From Alistipes indistinctus YIT 12060 (GTDB lineage: Bacteria; Bacteroidota; Bacteroidia; Bacteroidales; Rikenellaceae), in assembly GCF_025144995.1 (NCBI RefSeq), contig NZ_CP102250.1, positions 930,001 to 994,000 of the forward strand: a stretch of DNA of 64,000 nt, in the 5' to 3' direction. The notes beneath the pieces are model-generated. The model searched no databases. It was given only the letters and a program-made list of their open reading frames with translations, and was not told where the DNA came from. Shown piece by piece: positions 17,358 to 26,379 of this stretch. Position numbers and translations under genes: made by a program. Position 1 is the first letter of the stretch, and every line of letters begins with the position of its first letter.

Positions 17358-17431
17358 ATTTTCAATACTTTAAATCGCATCTAAGTTAAGAATTTTACTC
17401 GTCACTGTCAATTTATACTCGAATCTTTTAT

Positions 17432-17439
17432 TAACTTTG
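17432..17439 (+). promoter_or_regulatory. -7 element before the cytosine methyltransferase gene
   Basis: TAACTTTG fits TAnnTTTG and lies 37 bases before the start codon at 17477, in the 119-base divergent gap with vsr. No clear -33 element is seen. Confidence 0.5.
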
Positions 17440-17476
17440 TGAAAAAGATTGGATAGAGTTTTATATAAAGTATTGT

Positions 17477-18547
17477 ATGATACGGCGTAACGACATAGGT
17501 GTGGTCGATTTGTTTTGTGGGGTAGGTGGACTCAGCTTCGGAATGAAGAAACGAGGATTCAATATTATAGCAGGTTTCGATACGGATACGACATGTAAAT
17601 ATGCATACGAGACGAATAACGAATCGCAGTTTATTTCCCAGGATGTTCGTGAAGTAACAGGAGAGCAAATAAAAGCATTATTCGGCGATCATAAAATTAA
17701 GATATTAGCGGGGTGTGCACCCTGTCAACCTTTTTCTTCCTATGCATTTAAAGTCAAGAAAAAAGATCAGACGAAATATACACTATTATATCATTTCGGA
17801 AGGCTTATAAAAGAGGTCCAACCGGATATCGTTACGATGGAGAACGTTTCACAGATTTTATCTTTTAAACAAAAGCCGGTATTTAATGATTTTGTTGCAA
17901 AATTAGAAAGATTAGGATATAAAGTAAAGTACCAAGTCGTATACTGTCCTGATTATGGAATACCTCAAACTCGAAAAAGATTAGTCTTACTCGCTTCGAG
18001 ATTTGGAGAAATCGAACTTATAAAACCGACGCATACTCCTGATCAATATGTAACAGTGGAACAAACTATAGGCAATCTTCCTCCATTAGTCGCCGGAGAA
18101 ACCGATAAAAAGGATTCTTTGCACAGGGCTAGAGCTCTATCGCCATTAAATATGGAGCGTATGAGAGCCACACCTTATGGAGGAAGCTGGAAAGATTGGC
18201 CGATTCATTTACAGCTCGAATGTCATAAACGAGAATCGGGACAATCGTTCGGAAGCGTTTATGGAAGAATGAAATGGGACGCGCCGGCACCGACTATGAC
18301 AACGTTATGCACAGGCATCGGAAACGGCAGATTCGGACATCCTACTCAGGATCGAGCGATATCTTTACGCGAAGCCGCACTCTTCCAAACATTTCCTAAA
18401 GGATATAGCTTTTTCGCCCCAGACGAGAATATCTCTATCTCGAAAGCATCTCGTTATATCGGAAATGCAGTACCGCCAACCTTGGGCAAGATTACAGCAG
18501 ATAGTATTATTCGTCATTTAAAACGATTTAAACTTATCGATAAGTAA
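17477..18547 (+). CDS. DNA (cytosine-5-)-methyltransferase
   Basis: A 356-residue m5C methyltransferase. Motif I is DLFCGVGGLSFGM (residues 11-23), motif IV is GCAPCQPFS with catalytic Cys83, motif VI is MENVSQI, motif VIII is GIPQTRKRLVLLASR, and motif X is IGNAVPPTLGK at the C-terminus. The variable target-recognition region lies between motifs VIII and IX and does not reveal the recognised sequence by eye. Its neighbours Vsr and a possible nuclease make it the modification half of a putative restriction-modification system. The region is clearly more AT-rich than the flanking chromosome, consistent with transfer. Confidence 0.95.
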   Translation: MIRRNDIGVVDLFCGVGGLSFGMKKRGFNIIAGFDTDTTCKYAYETNNESQFISQDVREVTGEQIKALFGDHKIKILAGCAPCQPFSSYAFKVKKKDQTKYTLLYHFGRLIKEVQPDIVTMENVSQILSFKQKPVFNDFVAKLERLGYKVKYQVVYCPDYGIPQTRKRLVLLASRFGEIELIKPTHTPDQYVTVEQTIGNLPPLVAGETDKKDSLHRARALSPLNMERMRATPYGGSWKDWPIHLQLECHKRESGQSFGSVYGRMKWDAPAPTMTTLCTGIGNGRFGHPTQDRAISLREAALFQTFPKGYSFFAPDENISISKASRYIGNAVPPTLGKITADSIIRHLKRFKLIDK

Positions 18548-18592
18548 ACGAGTCTACTAATTGCGATAAGAGTTTATCATTAAAGTTAATAC

Positions 18593-20236
18593 ATGATGCA
18601 AGATGCAGGAGCTGAATTAGTTGATATCATAAAATCGGAGAAGAACTTTATTGACAAAAAAATTGCGGTCAACAATACCCCATTTCTTTTTATAGATCTT
18701 ATTAAAGCCATTGATTACTATTGGCTTTGTCCATATGAAAATAAGGATAATTTTGAAGGTTTTATTCAATATGGATTTCCTGTTTTTTTAAAACAGTTCT
18801 ATTTGACTAGCAATTTTAAAGCGGATTCCCTCCCGATCCATCATTCTTCTTCCGATTCTTTGTCTTTTTGCCATTATTATTTATGGATGTATGGAAAATG
18901 CAAATTATTGGAGCGATATGTAAGACTAGCCTCTCAAAAGGAGGTTTCGATTGCGCGAAATACCCCTACCGAATTCACTATAGAGGCAGATTCATGTCAT
19001 TTAGAATATGTAGAGAATAGATCTCTTGATGAGTACTTTAAAGTAATCAGAGAGTCTGTTTTAAAAAATAAGATTGCGGATTTAGATAAAATTAATAACC
19101 TAATCCTCAAGTCTTTAGATAGCAGAGTAGAGGCCTGGAAAAAGGATTATATCAGATATGATAGCAGTCCGGATATTGACGATTATTATTATCAGACCGG
19201 ATATGTCGCACTGGCTACTTCTCAACTATATGACGACTTTAATGATGATTTCACATTCGGAAATATAACATACAAACACATATTAGATGTAATCCAATCC
19301 GTAATGGGAGTAGCTCTTAAACACATTGATGCATGTATGTTGTTATTAGATAAGTCTCCTCAAACGAAGATATACAATATTTTATCAATACCATTTTTGC
19401 CCGAGGAACTTTATTCCTCATATTCAAATTATTTGGGCATAGATAAGGATGAAGTAAAACAAATTTTTGATTTACTGATCGTTTCACCAGAAAATATCGA
19501 CGACCATTTGAGTTCCGAGAAGGATTTCTCTCCTCCGTTCATTAAGATTGGTAATAAATTTATATACAGATCGATTAAGGGGTGTTTGAGATCGCCTGTA
19601 TTATTTGTTCAAAATGAATTAAAACGAAAATATCCAAAGGACTATTTTCGATGGATTAATGAAAGAGAAAAGATTTTTAGAGACCAATTATACAACCTCT
19701 TTAGTTCGGATCGATTTATAAAAGTAAATAGAAATATCGAAATTAACTCGAATGGAATCAGAACCGATATAGATGCGGCGATATTCGACACACAAACAAA
19801 ATCTTTGAGTATATTCCAATTAAAATGGCAAGATAAATTTGCATCGGACATGCAGGCTAGAAAAAGCCGAATTGCAAATTTTTACCCCAAAGCTAAAGAA
19901 TGGATTGATAAAATCGATTCTTGGAAATCAGAAAATACTTCCAAGAACATACTCAGTGCCCTAAATATAAAAGGCAATGATATCTCTGTAATTTATTTAT
20001 TTGTTATAGGGCGATATAACACTCATTTCAGCAATCAAGAAATTGACAAACGTGCTGCGTGGGGGTCATGGTATCATGTTGTAGAACTAATGCATAAGAT
20101 CAGGACTAATTTCGACAATCCCGTTCAAGAGCTACATTTTAAATTGCAATTAGACTCTCCAATGAATAAAAAATTGGATGTTACTACGGAAAAGCTTGAA
20201 TTCTCAAACTATTTGATAACATGGAACTATAAATGA
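18593..20236 (+). CDS. uncharacterised protein with PD-(D/E)XK-like motif, putative restriction nuclease
   Basis: A 547-residue protein that I do not recognise as a whole. It is Lys-, Asp- and Ile-rich and AT-rich, with no signal peptide or membrane segment. Residues 392-412 read TDIDAAIFDTQTKSLSIFQLKW: an acidic residue on one strand (Asp392 or Asp394) followed after 14-16 residues by QLK, the pattern of a PD-(D/E)XK nuclease core with Gln in place of Glu. A basic segment (KRKYPKDYFRWINEREKIFRDQLYNLF) precedes it. It starts 45 bases after the methyltransferase stop on the same strand, where a restriction enzyme would be expected. The restriction role is inference from position and this short motif. 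Confidence 0.6.
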   Translation: MMQDAGAELVDIIKSEKNFIDKKIAVNNTPFLFIDLIKAIDYYWLCPYENKDNFEGFIQYGFPVFLKQFYLTSNFKADSLPIHHSSSDSLSFCHYYLWMYGKCKLLERYVRLASQKEVSIARNTPTEFTIEADSCHLEYVENRSLDEYFKVIRESVLKNKIADLDKINNLILKSLDSRVEAWKKDYIRYDSSPDIDDYYYQTGYVALATSQLYDDFNDDFTFGNITYKHILDVIQSVMGVALKHIDACMLLLDKSPQTKIYNILSIPFLPEELYSSYSNYLGIDKDEVKQIFDLLIVSPENIDDHLSSEKDFSPPFIKIGNKFIYRSIKGCLRSPVLFVQNELKRKYPKDYFRWINEREKIFRDQLYNLFSSDRFIKVNRNIEINSNGIRTDIDAAIFDTQTKSLSIFQLKWQDKFASDMQARKSRIANFYPKAKEWIDKIDSWKSENTSKNILSALNIKGNDISVIYLFVIGRYNTHFSNQEIDKRAAWGSWYHVVELMHKIRTNFDNPVQELHFKLQLDSPMNKKLDVTTEKLEFSNYLITWNYK

Positions 20237-20432
20237 TTTTGAGTTAAAATAAAATCATTGTTCGAAAAACTTAATACCTTAACTCAAAGGGTTGTGAATG
20301 ATGCAGAATTGCATCGGATTATGGATATGCTGCAGGCAAAATGATATCAAACTTCTTTTTGAAGAAAAGAAATAGTCAGCCCTCCCTTGTGTAGTAGCGC
20401 TTTAGTTAACCACAATAAAAAGGGAATAATAA

Positions 20433-20462
20433 ATTTGTCCGAATTTTAAAATTCGGACAAAT
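20433..20462. promoter_or_regulatory. 30-bp perfect palindrome
   Basis: ATTTGTCCGAATTTT is followed directly by its exact reverse complement. It lies in the 354-base gap 20237-20590 between the putative nuclease and the HTH gene, about 130 bases before the latter. It lacks a T run, so it looks more like an operator or cruciform site than a terminator. Apart from it, nothing convincing is seen in this gap. Confidence 0.6.
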
Positions 20463-20590
20463 AATACGGTGTACTTTAGTATATGCGACAAACATTTTCA
20501 CTTTATTCTCCTATTTCTTTATGTAACGATTGACTGAAGAATGGTTGTAAAGTGATTTGCATTAGATTTTCCGGTAAGCAATTTTGCAAA

Positions 20591-20953
20591 ATGGAGGTAA
20601 TAACTATTGAGTCGAAGGCTTTTAGGCAGCTGATGGAGAAACTGGATGCATTGTCCGATTATGTAAGTTCGTTGAAACCTCCGGTGGAGAATGAGGATGA
20701 AAGTTGGGTGGATAGTCACGATATCTGCGATTTCCTGAAGATAAGCGAACGGACACTGCAACGACTGAGGACGAATGGAAAGATTTCGTATACCAATCTC
20801 GGCGGGAAGTATTACTATCGGATCAGTCAGGTTAAAAAACTGCTGAAGGAGAACATAATTAAAAGTACCGAAGAACACTTCCATGAATTAGCTGAGCACC
20901 ATAAGCGCCATAGTTTCGACCGGGATCCCGAGAAAAACACCGCACTTAAGTAA
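20591..20953 (+). CDS. helix-turn-helix protein, excisionase/MerR-like
   Basis: A 120-residue small DNA-binding protein. The start MEVITIESKAFRQLMEKL matches a family common on Bacteroidetes mobile elements, so the inner start at 20591 is preferred over the longer frame from 20552. Residues about 43-85 form a winged HTH of the HTH_17 type (SHDICDFLKISERTLQRLRTNGKI, then YYRISQVKKLL). Such proteins serve as excisionases or regulators of element transfer. Its position near the right end of the element fits a role in excision or in controlling element genes. Confidence 0.82.
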   Translation: MEVITIESKAFRQLMEKLDALSDYVSSLKPPVENEDESWVDSHDICDFLKISERTLQRLRTNGKISYTNLGGKYYYRISQVKKLLKENIIKSTEEHFHELAEHHKRHSFDRDPEKNTALK

Positions 20954-21049
20954 TTTGTAAAACAATTATTGAAAAGCAATAATCAAAAGATTATAATCGT
21001 AAAACAATAATTAACGACATAGGCCATCCCTCATGACTCATTTCCCCTA

Positions 21050-21080
21050 TTTGTGATATCGGGAATAACCGTTATCTTTG
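21050..21080 (+). promoter_or_regulatory. consensus promoter near the right end of the element
   Basis: TTTG (21050-21053), a 19-base spacer and TATCTTTG (21073-21080) form a full Bacteroidetes promoter pointing into the right attachment repeat. No gene starts between it and the terminator copy at 21298-21333. In the gap 20954-21521 I otherwise see only AT-rich sequence, the repeat and the short motif cluster. Confidence 0.65.
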
Positions 21081-21241
21081 CATTGTAAACCGAAGAAAAA
21101 CAGTCTTGGCGAGGTTAACCACCGTCAGAAATAGGTTTCGGTAAATGTCCCCACTGGTGTCTCATTATGCAAGTTGAACCCAGTGAAGTCAAAGGGAAGT
21201 CATTGATGAGCAATACATAAGGAAGGCGGAGGTCAGACTCC

Positions 21242-21333
21242 CGTTTTCCGCTCCAGAGGCTAAGACAGCGAAAGACGCTGTCGCGCCAAAATCAGACAAA
21301 AACCCTTTGAAACGATGTTTCAGAGGGTTTTTT
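21242..21333 (+). repeat. right attachment-site repeat (attR)
   Basis: A perfect 92-bp copy of 10600-10691, starting with the last 14 bases of the tRNA-Gly 3' end and containing the same hairpin and terminator. No complete tRNA precedes it: only a T-arm-like fragment is seen, so this is a junction and not a second tRNA gene. Confidence 0.85.
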
Positions 21334-21396
21334 CATGCCTTCTCCGAAGACTTCGCAAGACATCCGAAAGCCGTTTTCAGACACCTTGGCATCCCA

Positions 21397-21464
21397 AAAG
21401 TGTCCCCACCGGTTCGATATGAACCTAAAATGGGACACTTTGAGAAAAAAGGTGGGACACTTAG
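21397..21464. repeat. diverged copies of the GTGGGACACTTT motif
   Basis: AAAGTGTCCCCAC (from 21397), TGGGACACTTTGAG (21431-21444) and GTGGGACACTTAG (21452-21464) repeat the order and orientation seen before the intact integrase. Their conservation while the integrase decayed supports a real binding site. Confidence 0.6.
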
Positions 21465-21521
21465 GCTTTTTTCAAACTGTTCTTCAACGATTTACCTAAT
21501 CTGAATAACAGGTAAACAGTT

Positions 21522-22596
21522 ATGAAAAGCACATTCAGAATCTTATTCCTCGCGAGGTGGGAATTGAAGAAAAAAATGGCAAGGTGCCCCTCTGCGCACG
21601 GATTACCATCGACGGCGAAAGAGTGAAGTTCAGCCTCAAAAGCGAGGTAACCGCAAAAATCTGGGACCCGAAGTCCGGCAGAGCAACAGTACAGACAAAA
21701 GAGGCACTTCAGCTCAACCGCTATCTCGACAGCATCAAGGGGCAAATGATATGCACTATCATAGCCTCTCGGAAGCTAACGAAGTCGTGACTGCCTCGAT
21801 GATGCGGGGTGCTTTCCTCGGCACGAATATCAAAAGCAATACGCTGCTGACCGTGTTCGAGGAATTCAACGACCGACAGGAAAAACTAATCGGCATCGAC
21901 CTCGCTCAGTCCACTTTCAATAAGTATGACCTGACCTACCGTCGGCTCAAGGAATTCTTGAAAGTCAAAATGCAGAAGAACGATATTTTGCTCTACCAAT
22001 TAGATCGGAATTTCGTTATAGATTTTGAGACATACCTGAAAACCGAGTATAAGCTGGATACAAACTCTTCCGAAAAGCTGATGCGGATTTTCAAGCGCAT
22101 CACGACTATGTGCTTCAAGAACGGCCAGATGTCTAAAGATCTCTTCTGTGACCACAAACTCAAAAAAGTCAAGAAAGATCGCGGGTATCTCACCAAAGCA
22201 GAACTTGAAAGTATCATCGACTATAAGCCGGATAACAAGCGTCTCGAAAAAGTTCGCGACATTTTCCTGTTTTGCTGCTTTACCGGCTACGATTATTCCA
22301 CTACCGCCGCCCTGACCGACAAAGATTTGGTCGCCGACGATGACGGCGCCCTCTGGATCGATACCCACCGGATAAAGACCAAAACTGCGGCAAAGGTCAA
22401 ACTCCTCGATATTCCGCTATCCATCATCAAAAAGTACGAGCGTAAACGGGACAGCATTTTTTTACTGCCGGTTATGAGTAACGCCAAGTATAATTTCTAC
22501 CTGAAAGAGATTGCAAGTATCTGTGGAATAGAGAAAAACGTCACCTCGCATCTTGGCCGGCACACTAACTACTTAACAGAGTTAAGAGTTCTGTAG
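21522..22596 (+). pseudogene. broken tyrosine recombinase, relative of the intact integrase
   Basis: The nucleotide sequence tracks the intact integrase (10913-12145) closely from its ATG. A one-base deletion near 21549 shifts the frame, and a second near 21749 shifts it again. Homology stops abruptly at about 22565, just after HLGRHT, where sequence unlike the integrase begins and a stop follows at 22594. The second catalytic His and the nucleophile Tyr are therefore lost and the protein cannot act as a recombinase. It marks the left end of an older, mostly deleted element. Confidence 0.9.
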
Positions 22597-22653
22597 AATA
22601 TTATCAACGGTATATCCAGTGACAATCGAATGTCCTCTCCATTTTATCCCTTC

Positions 22654-25212
22654 TTATTCCGCCTTGACGCACCGTAAACTCATAGCGGAAGCTTTCGAAC
22701 TCTCAAGTTGCTGAGCATTAGCTGTACCTATCAGATACCACATATTCCCAGTGTCGGAAGCCGAGGCCGTCAACAGGGCCGCGCACTGTCCAGCTTCTAT
22801 AAGTTCTCCGTCGAAAGAATATTTGTATCCGGCGCCCGGCACAAAAATGGACGCATTCCGGCGGGGACTGTTCGTTGACGGGTTGAAGAACAGCGTGCCT
22901 ATGTAGGCTATGTCTTTGGTGCCCCATGCCACGGCCGTATTGCCTTCCCTGACATCATACCCATTTACGCCTGGCCCTACATAGGGGTTATTGTGAGCTC
23001 TCCGGTCAAAAAAACCGTCCGCATAAAAGCCCCATCTCATATTGCCGTTTGATTGATTCCCCCCAATGGGAGGGTTGGCGTACAAAGACTGCCTGATCTC
23101 CGAATTGGATATATTTGATGCCGAGTTATTCAACGCGACTGCAGAAGTCGAACCGTCGTTCGGCCGGCGGTACCCCGGGGGGCAAGTTTCGTATGTATTT
23201 TTTATACTCTCCCAAAAGTTTGGGTTTGTTTGAGACAACCACCCTGTCGGTACCGTCGTAATGTCGACATTATAAGCACGTCGCGGGTAGATAAGAGGTG
23301 CCCATTGATAGAGCGCTCCGGCCTGTGAAGGATAATCCGTGAACGCGGCATTCGACAGATTTCCCAGGATATCGGTATAAATACTGGAATTGGCCATATC
23401 TGATGCCGTGGCATTGTAGGCGGAAAAACGCACAGCCGATAGACCGCGACTGTTATCGTTAGGATGCATCAGGTAGTCGGCCTCTTCCCCCTGCCGTATA
23501 AATATTACATGATATTTTTGGGGAGACCCGTAACGCAGCAACACCAAAGCATAGCGGACAGGGACGGCAGTGGTAGGCGTATAGGTGGAGGTCAGGCCTA
23601 TGCGGAAAGAAATATAGTTGCCGGTTCCGCTGACAACGCTTCCTGAGGCCGAAGACAAATGCCCGGAAACGATGAAAGTGGCGTCATTGGCCGGCAAAAG
23701 CATATCGGCCGGAGTTTCAGTGCTGCGGTTATAGGTTATGCCCGCATCGTCGGAATCCTCCGTACTGAATACGATATCACCCGCGCTCCATCCGTCGCCC
23801 AGCCAGAATACCGATGCATCCCAGCTTCCCGCGAGCAATGATGAACTGACAGGTATGCGTATGATACGCTCCCCTTTCTGATTGTTTTTCCAGTATGCTC
23901 CGACGTATTGATCGTGGATATAGCTGGCGTGTATCACTGATGACGCATAGTCGGGCAGTTGCACAAGGTTGATTTTTATGTCCGTATCGTCCGTATTGAC
24001 AATGGTCCCGGTTATTTCGTTCGTCGTACTGTTGTTAGAGGTGGGTTTCCATGCATAGAGCGTCGTCGTTCCCGATCCGCTGTAAGAGCCAATGACCGGA
24101 ATGGTTCCGTCCAGGTTTTTCACATTGGCGGCAGTAAGCGTTCCGGCCGCCCAGCCCTGCAGGTCGGCGAGGTTGTCGCAAATATAGAAATTGGTGCCCG
24201 CTATGGTCCAGGCCTTGGGAGACTCGTTTTGCACGATCACGTTGAACTGCGAGAACCCTCCCATAGGCGGAAGAACAATTTTTTCCGGGGTAAGCATAAT
24301 GATGGCATCGGGGGATACGGATAAACTGTAATTGATACGCTGCCCGGGCGACCATGTAATTCCGCTCAGGTCGAACTCAACATCCGGACGCCCGTCATCG
24401 ACACCCACGATCAGCCTGGCGCCGGTCGGGAGAGTCTGCGGAATCATCATCAAGTAACCGCCGCCGGTATTGACCAGCTGCGACGAAGGATCCAGGTATA
24501 CATCCGTATCCACCGTGGCTTCAAAATTTCCTGTGGAGGAGGAAGCGATATTCCATGAGAATGTTCCGTCAGCATTGGTTGTCAAGATGCCGTCGATCTT
24601 AACTCCCTGTATTTCAAGCTTAATTATTTGCTGTCCGTTGCCAGAAGCCTTGAATCCGATGCATGTCAGGGCGTGCCTCATCTGAAAATTGACAGGTGCA
24701 GAGCCGTTATTGGTTTTGTTGCGGTCTGCCACAAGAGCCGAAACCATTAGATCAGGCTGGTCGGAGCAGTTCGTGGGAACGGTATAGCTGATAGTCGGAA
24801 TGCCTGTAGTAACATTTGGAGTTATCCCGTTAGCAGCGGCAGCGTGGGGCGAATAGGCGAAAAAGCTAATATTCGCATCCGCGGCCTGAGGCCAGTAGGC
24901 CGGATTGTCGTAGGTCCAGGAGCCGCTGTTGTGGGAAACCTTCACGTTATTCATAAAATCAGGGGTCGCTGTCGCTCCGTTCGCCCCCCAGTTATTGGAG
25001 GTTCCGTTGCCGGTATAATATGCAAATACTCCCATATCCGGGATGTCCGCTACCGATTCCACCGGCATTCCGCGGGTGAAGGCATCACCCGGGTTACCAA
25101 TGAAACCGATCCTGCCGTCACCGTACCCGTAGCCTTCCATTTCGTTTTTAGTACAGGACACAGCTGCAACAGCTGCGGTCAAGCTTATTATTATAAATCG
25201 GATAGTATTCAT
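22654..25212 (-). CDS. large fimbrillin-family lipoprotein (Mfa-like)
   Basis: About 852 residues. The start at 25212 (MNTIRFIIISL) is preferred because it gives a clean signal peptide with a lipobox at AVSC. The N-terminal third resembles fimbrillins (GRIGFIGN, then DMGVFAYYTG and YWPQAADANISFFAYSPH). A middle region (PPMGGFSQFNVIVQNESPKAWTI) resembles the Ig-like BACON or fimbrial domains of Bacteroidetes surface proteins. The C-terminal portion has CPPGYRRPNDG and ends in SLRCVK, typical of tip or adhesin subunits. It is much longer than a shaft fimbrillin (about 300-400 residues), so it is probably a tip or anchor adhesin. It is the last gene of a four-gene leftward cluster. Confidence 0.8.
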   Translation of the reverse strand: MNTIRFIIISLTAAVAAVSCTKNEMEGYGYGDGRIGFIGNPGDAFTRGMPVESVADIPDMGVFAYYTGNGTSNNWGANGATATPDFMNNVKVSHNSGSWTYDNPAYWPQAADANISFFAYSPHAAAANGITPNVTTGIPTISYTVPTNCSDQPDLMVSALVADRNKTNNGSAPVNFQMRHALTCIGFKASGNGQQIIKLEIQGVKIDGILTTNADGTFSWNIASSSTGNFEATVDTDVYLDPSSQLVNTGGGYLMMIPQTLPTGARLIVGVDDGRPDVEFDLSGITWSPGQRINYSLSVSPDAIIMLTPEKIVLPPMGGFSQFNVIVQNESPKAWTIAGTNFYICDNLADLQGWAAGTLTAANVKNLDGTIPVIGSYSGSGTTTLYAWKPTSNNSTTNEITGTIVNTDDTDIKINLVQLPDYASSVIHASYIHDQYVGAYWKNNQKGERIIRIPVSSSLLAGSWDASVFWLGDGWSAGDIVFSTEDSDDAGITYNRSTETPADMLLPANDATFIVSGHLSSASGSVVSGTGNYISFRIGLTSTYTPTTAVPVRYALVLLRYGSPQKYHVIFIRQGEEADYLMHPNDNSRGLSAVRFSAYNATASDMANSSIYTDILGNLSNAAFTDYPSQAGALYQWAPLIYPRRAYNVDITTVPTGWLSQTNPNFWESIKNTYETCPPGYRRPNDGSTSAVALNNSASNISNSEIRQSLYANPPIGGNQSNGNMRWGFYADGFFDRRAHNNPYVGPGVNGYDVREGNTAVAWGTKDIAYIGTLFFNPSTNSPRRNASIFVPGAGYKYSFDGELIEAGQCAALLTASASDTGNMWYLIGTANAQQLESSKASAMSLRCVKAE

Positions 25213-25294
25213 AACCGTGTCTATTTTTAAATCTTTAGTGACCGGAAGAGGTATCACCCTCTTCCGGCCTGTGTTACCAAAACGTCTCCTTTAT

Positions 25295-26212
25295 TTATGG
25301 CTGGGGAAGTTCGGGATCGGGCGTCACAGCAGTCCAATCTTCAGCAATGGAAGACTCGAATTCGATTATATTGAAGATCGGATCCGTTCCGCCGCCGTGC
25401 GAATCGGCGTCAATAATCATCTTCAACAAATAATGCTTGCCTTTTTCGAACTCATCGGCGGGGATATTGCCAGTCGCAATCGTATACTGCTGCAGATCGC
25501 CACTGTAGATTGTGGTTCCGTTTTTCGTTATCGTTATGCCGGCTGTAATCTTCACTTTACATCCTACCGAACTTTGCGGCATAATCATGTAAGAAGCTGC
25601 TCCTGCATAGGTTGCAGACGTTGAATTAGGAGAGGCCCATGCGGGAGTAGTGGCCGTCGGATCGATTGTTCCTCCTGTCGATTGAACATCCAGACTGGCA
25701 GTAAGCCCTGTTGTGCTGAGTTGGTAGCCAGCATCTGACAAGTCATCATGCAATTGGGCTGTAACGGTGATCTTGGCCAACATATGGGAAAAAGCCAAAC
25801 CTACAGTGCCGGAAGTCAGGCCCAGTTGAGGAGCGGCAATGGTAAAATCCTTGTTGGCATTTGCTGGAACTTCATAGGCGATTGAGAGAGCCGGATACGC
25901 TCCGGTCGCCGCAACGTCTGCCGGAGCCCATGCGTAAAAATCCACACTGCCGGAAGCGGGCCAGTAGTAAGGGCCACCGCTGGGGACATCGCTTGCGCTT
26001 ACCTGATCGTTGATAAACCAGCCTGTCCCACCACTCCAGGCTGCATAAACCCGGTAAGGATCGTTCCCATCGTTTGCGGCACGGGTCAATTTGTCGTTAA
26101 GGTTGGTAAATTTGATCTGCTTCGGAGTGAATCCGTCAACGTTTTCCTGTTCGTTTTTCGAACAGCCTGCTAATATGGCTGCCGCGGCCAAAGCCATTAA
26201 GATTTTTTTCAT
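25295..26212 (-). CDS. fimbrillin-family lipoprotein
   Basis: A 305-residue protein with signal peptide and lipobox (AAAAILAGCSKNE). The mature part shows fimbrillin features: IKFTNLNDKLTRAA near the N-terminus, where a protease-processed Arg site is known in related pilins, PYYWPASGSVDFYAWAP, and the AFSHMLAKITVTA segment. It is probably a pilus shaft or accessory subunit polymerised by donor-strand exchange after processing, as known for FimA/Mfa1-type V pili. It lies between the DUF5119 gene and the large fimbrillin, with gaps of 167 and 82 bases. Confidence 0.85.
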   Translation of the reverse strand: MKKILMALAAAAILAGCSKNEQENVDGFTPKQIKFTNLNDKLTRAANDGNDPYRVYAAWSGGTGWFINDQVSASDVPSGGPYYWPASGSVDFYAWAPADVAATGAYPALSIAYEVPANANKDFTIAAPQLGLTSGTVGLAFSHMLAKITVTAQLHDDLSDAGYQLSTTGLTASLDVQSTGGTIDPTATTPAWASPNSTSATYAGAASYMIMPQSSVGCKVKITAGITITKNGTTIYSGDLQQYTIATGNIPADEFEKGKHYLLKMIIDADSHGGGTDPIFNIIEFESSIAEDWTAVTPDPELPQP

Positions 26213-26379
26213 TTTGATTCGAATTATGTGTTGTTCGCTAATCTTTTAAAATTTCGTTTTCTTTATTTTCACTTTCGCCTTGCAAAGGTGAAAATTAGGA
26301 GTATTCCCCTGTCCGGTCGGTAATCGCTTTTTTCTACTTTATCACGTTTAAACAATATTATTTATTGATAACCACTATC

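Noticed and set aside
20433-20462. Intrinsic terminator
   Set aside because: There is no run of T next to the stem on either strand, unlike other terminators in the window.
21216-21256. Possible second tRNA-Gly
   Set aside because: Only the 3' end and a T-arm-like piece are present; no 5' acceptor or anticodon arm can be found, so it is an attachment-site junction.
22565-22653. Right-hand attachment site of the second element
   Set aside because: No further copy of the tRNA 3' end or the 92-bp repeat was found here; only a short inverted repeat CTTAAC/GTTAAG at 22572-22586 is seen.
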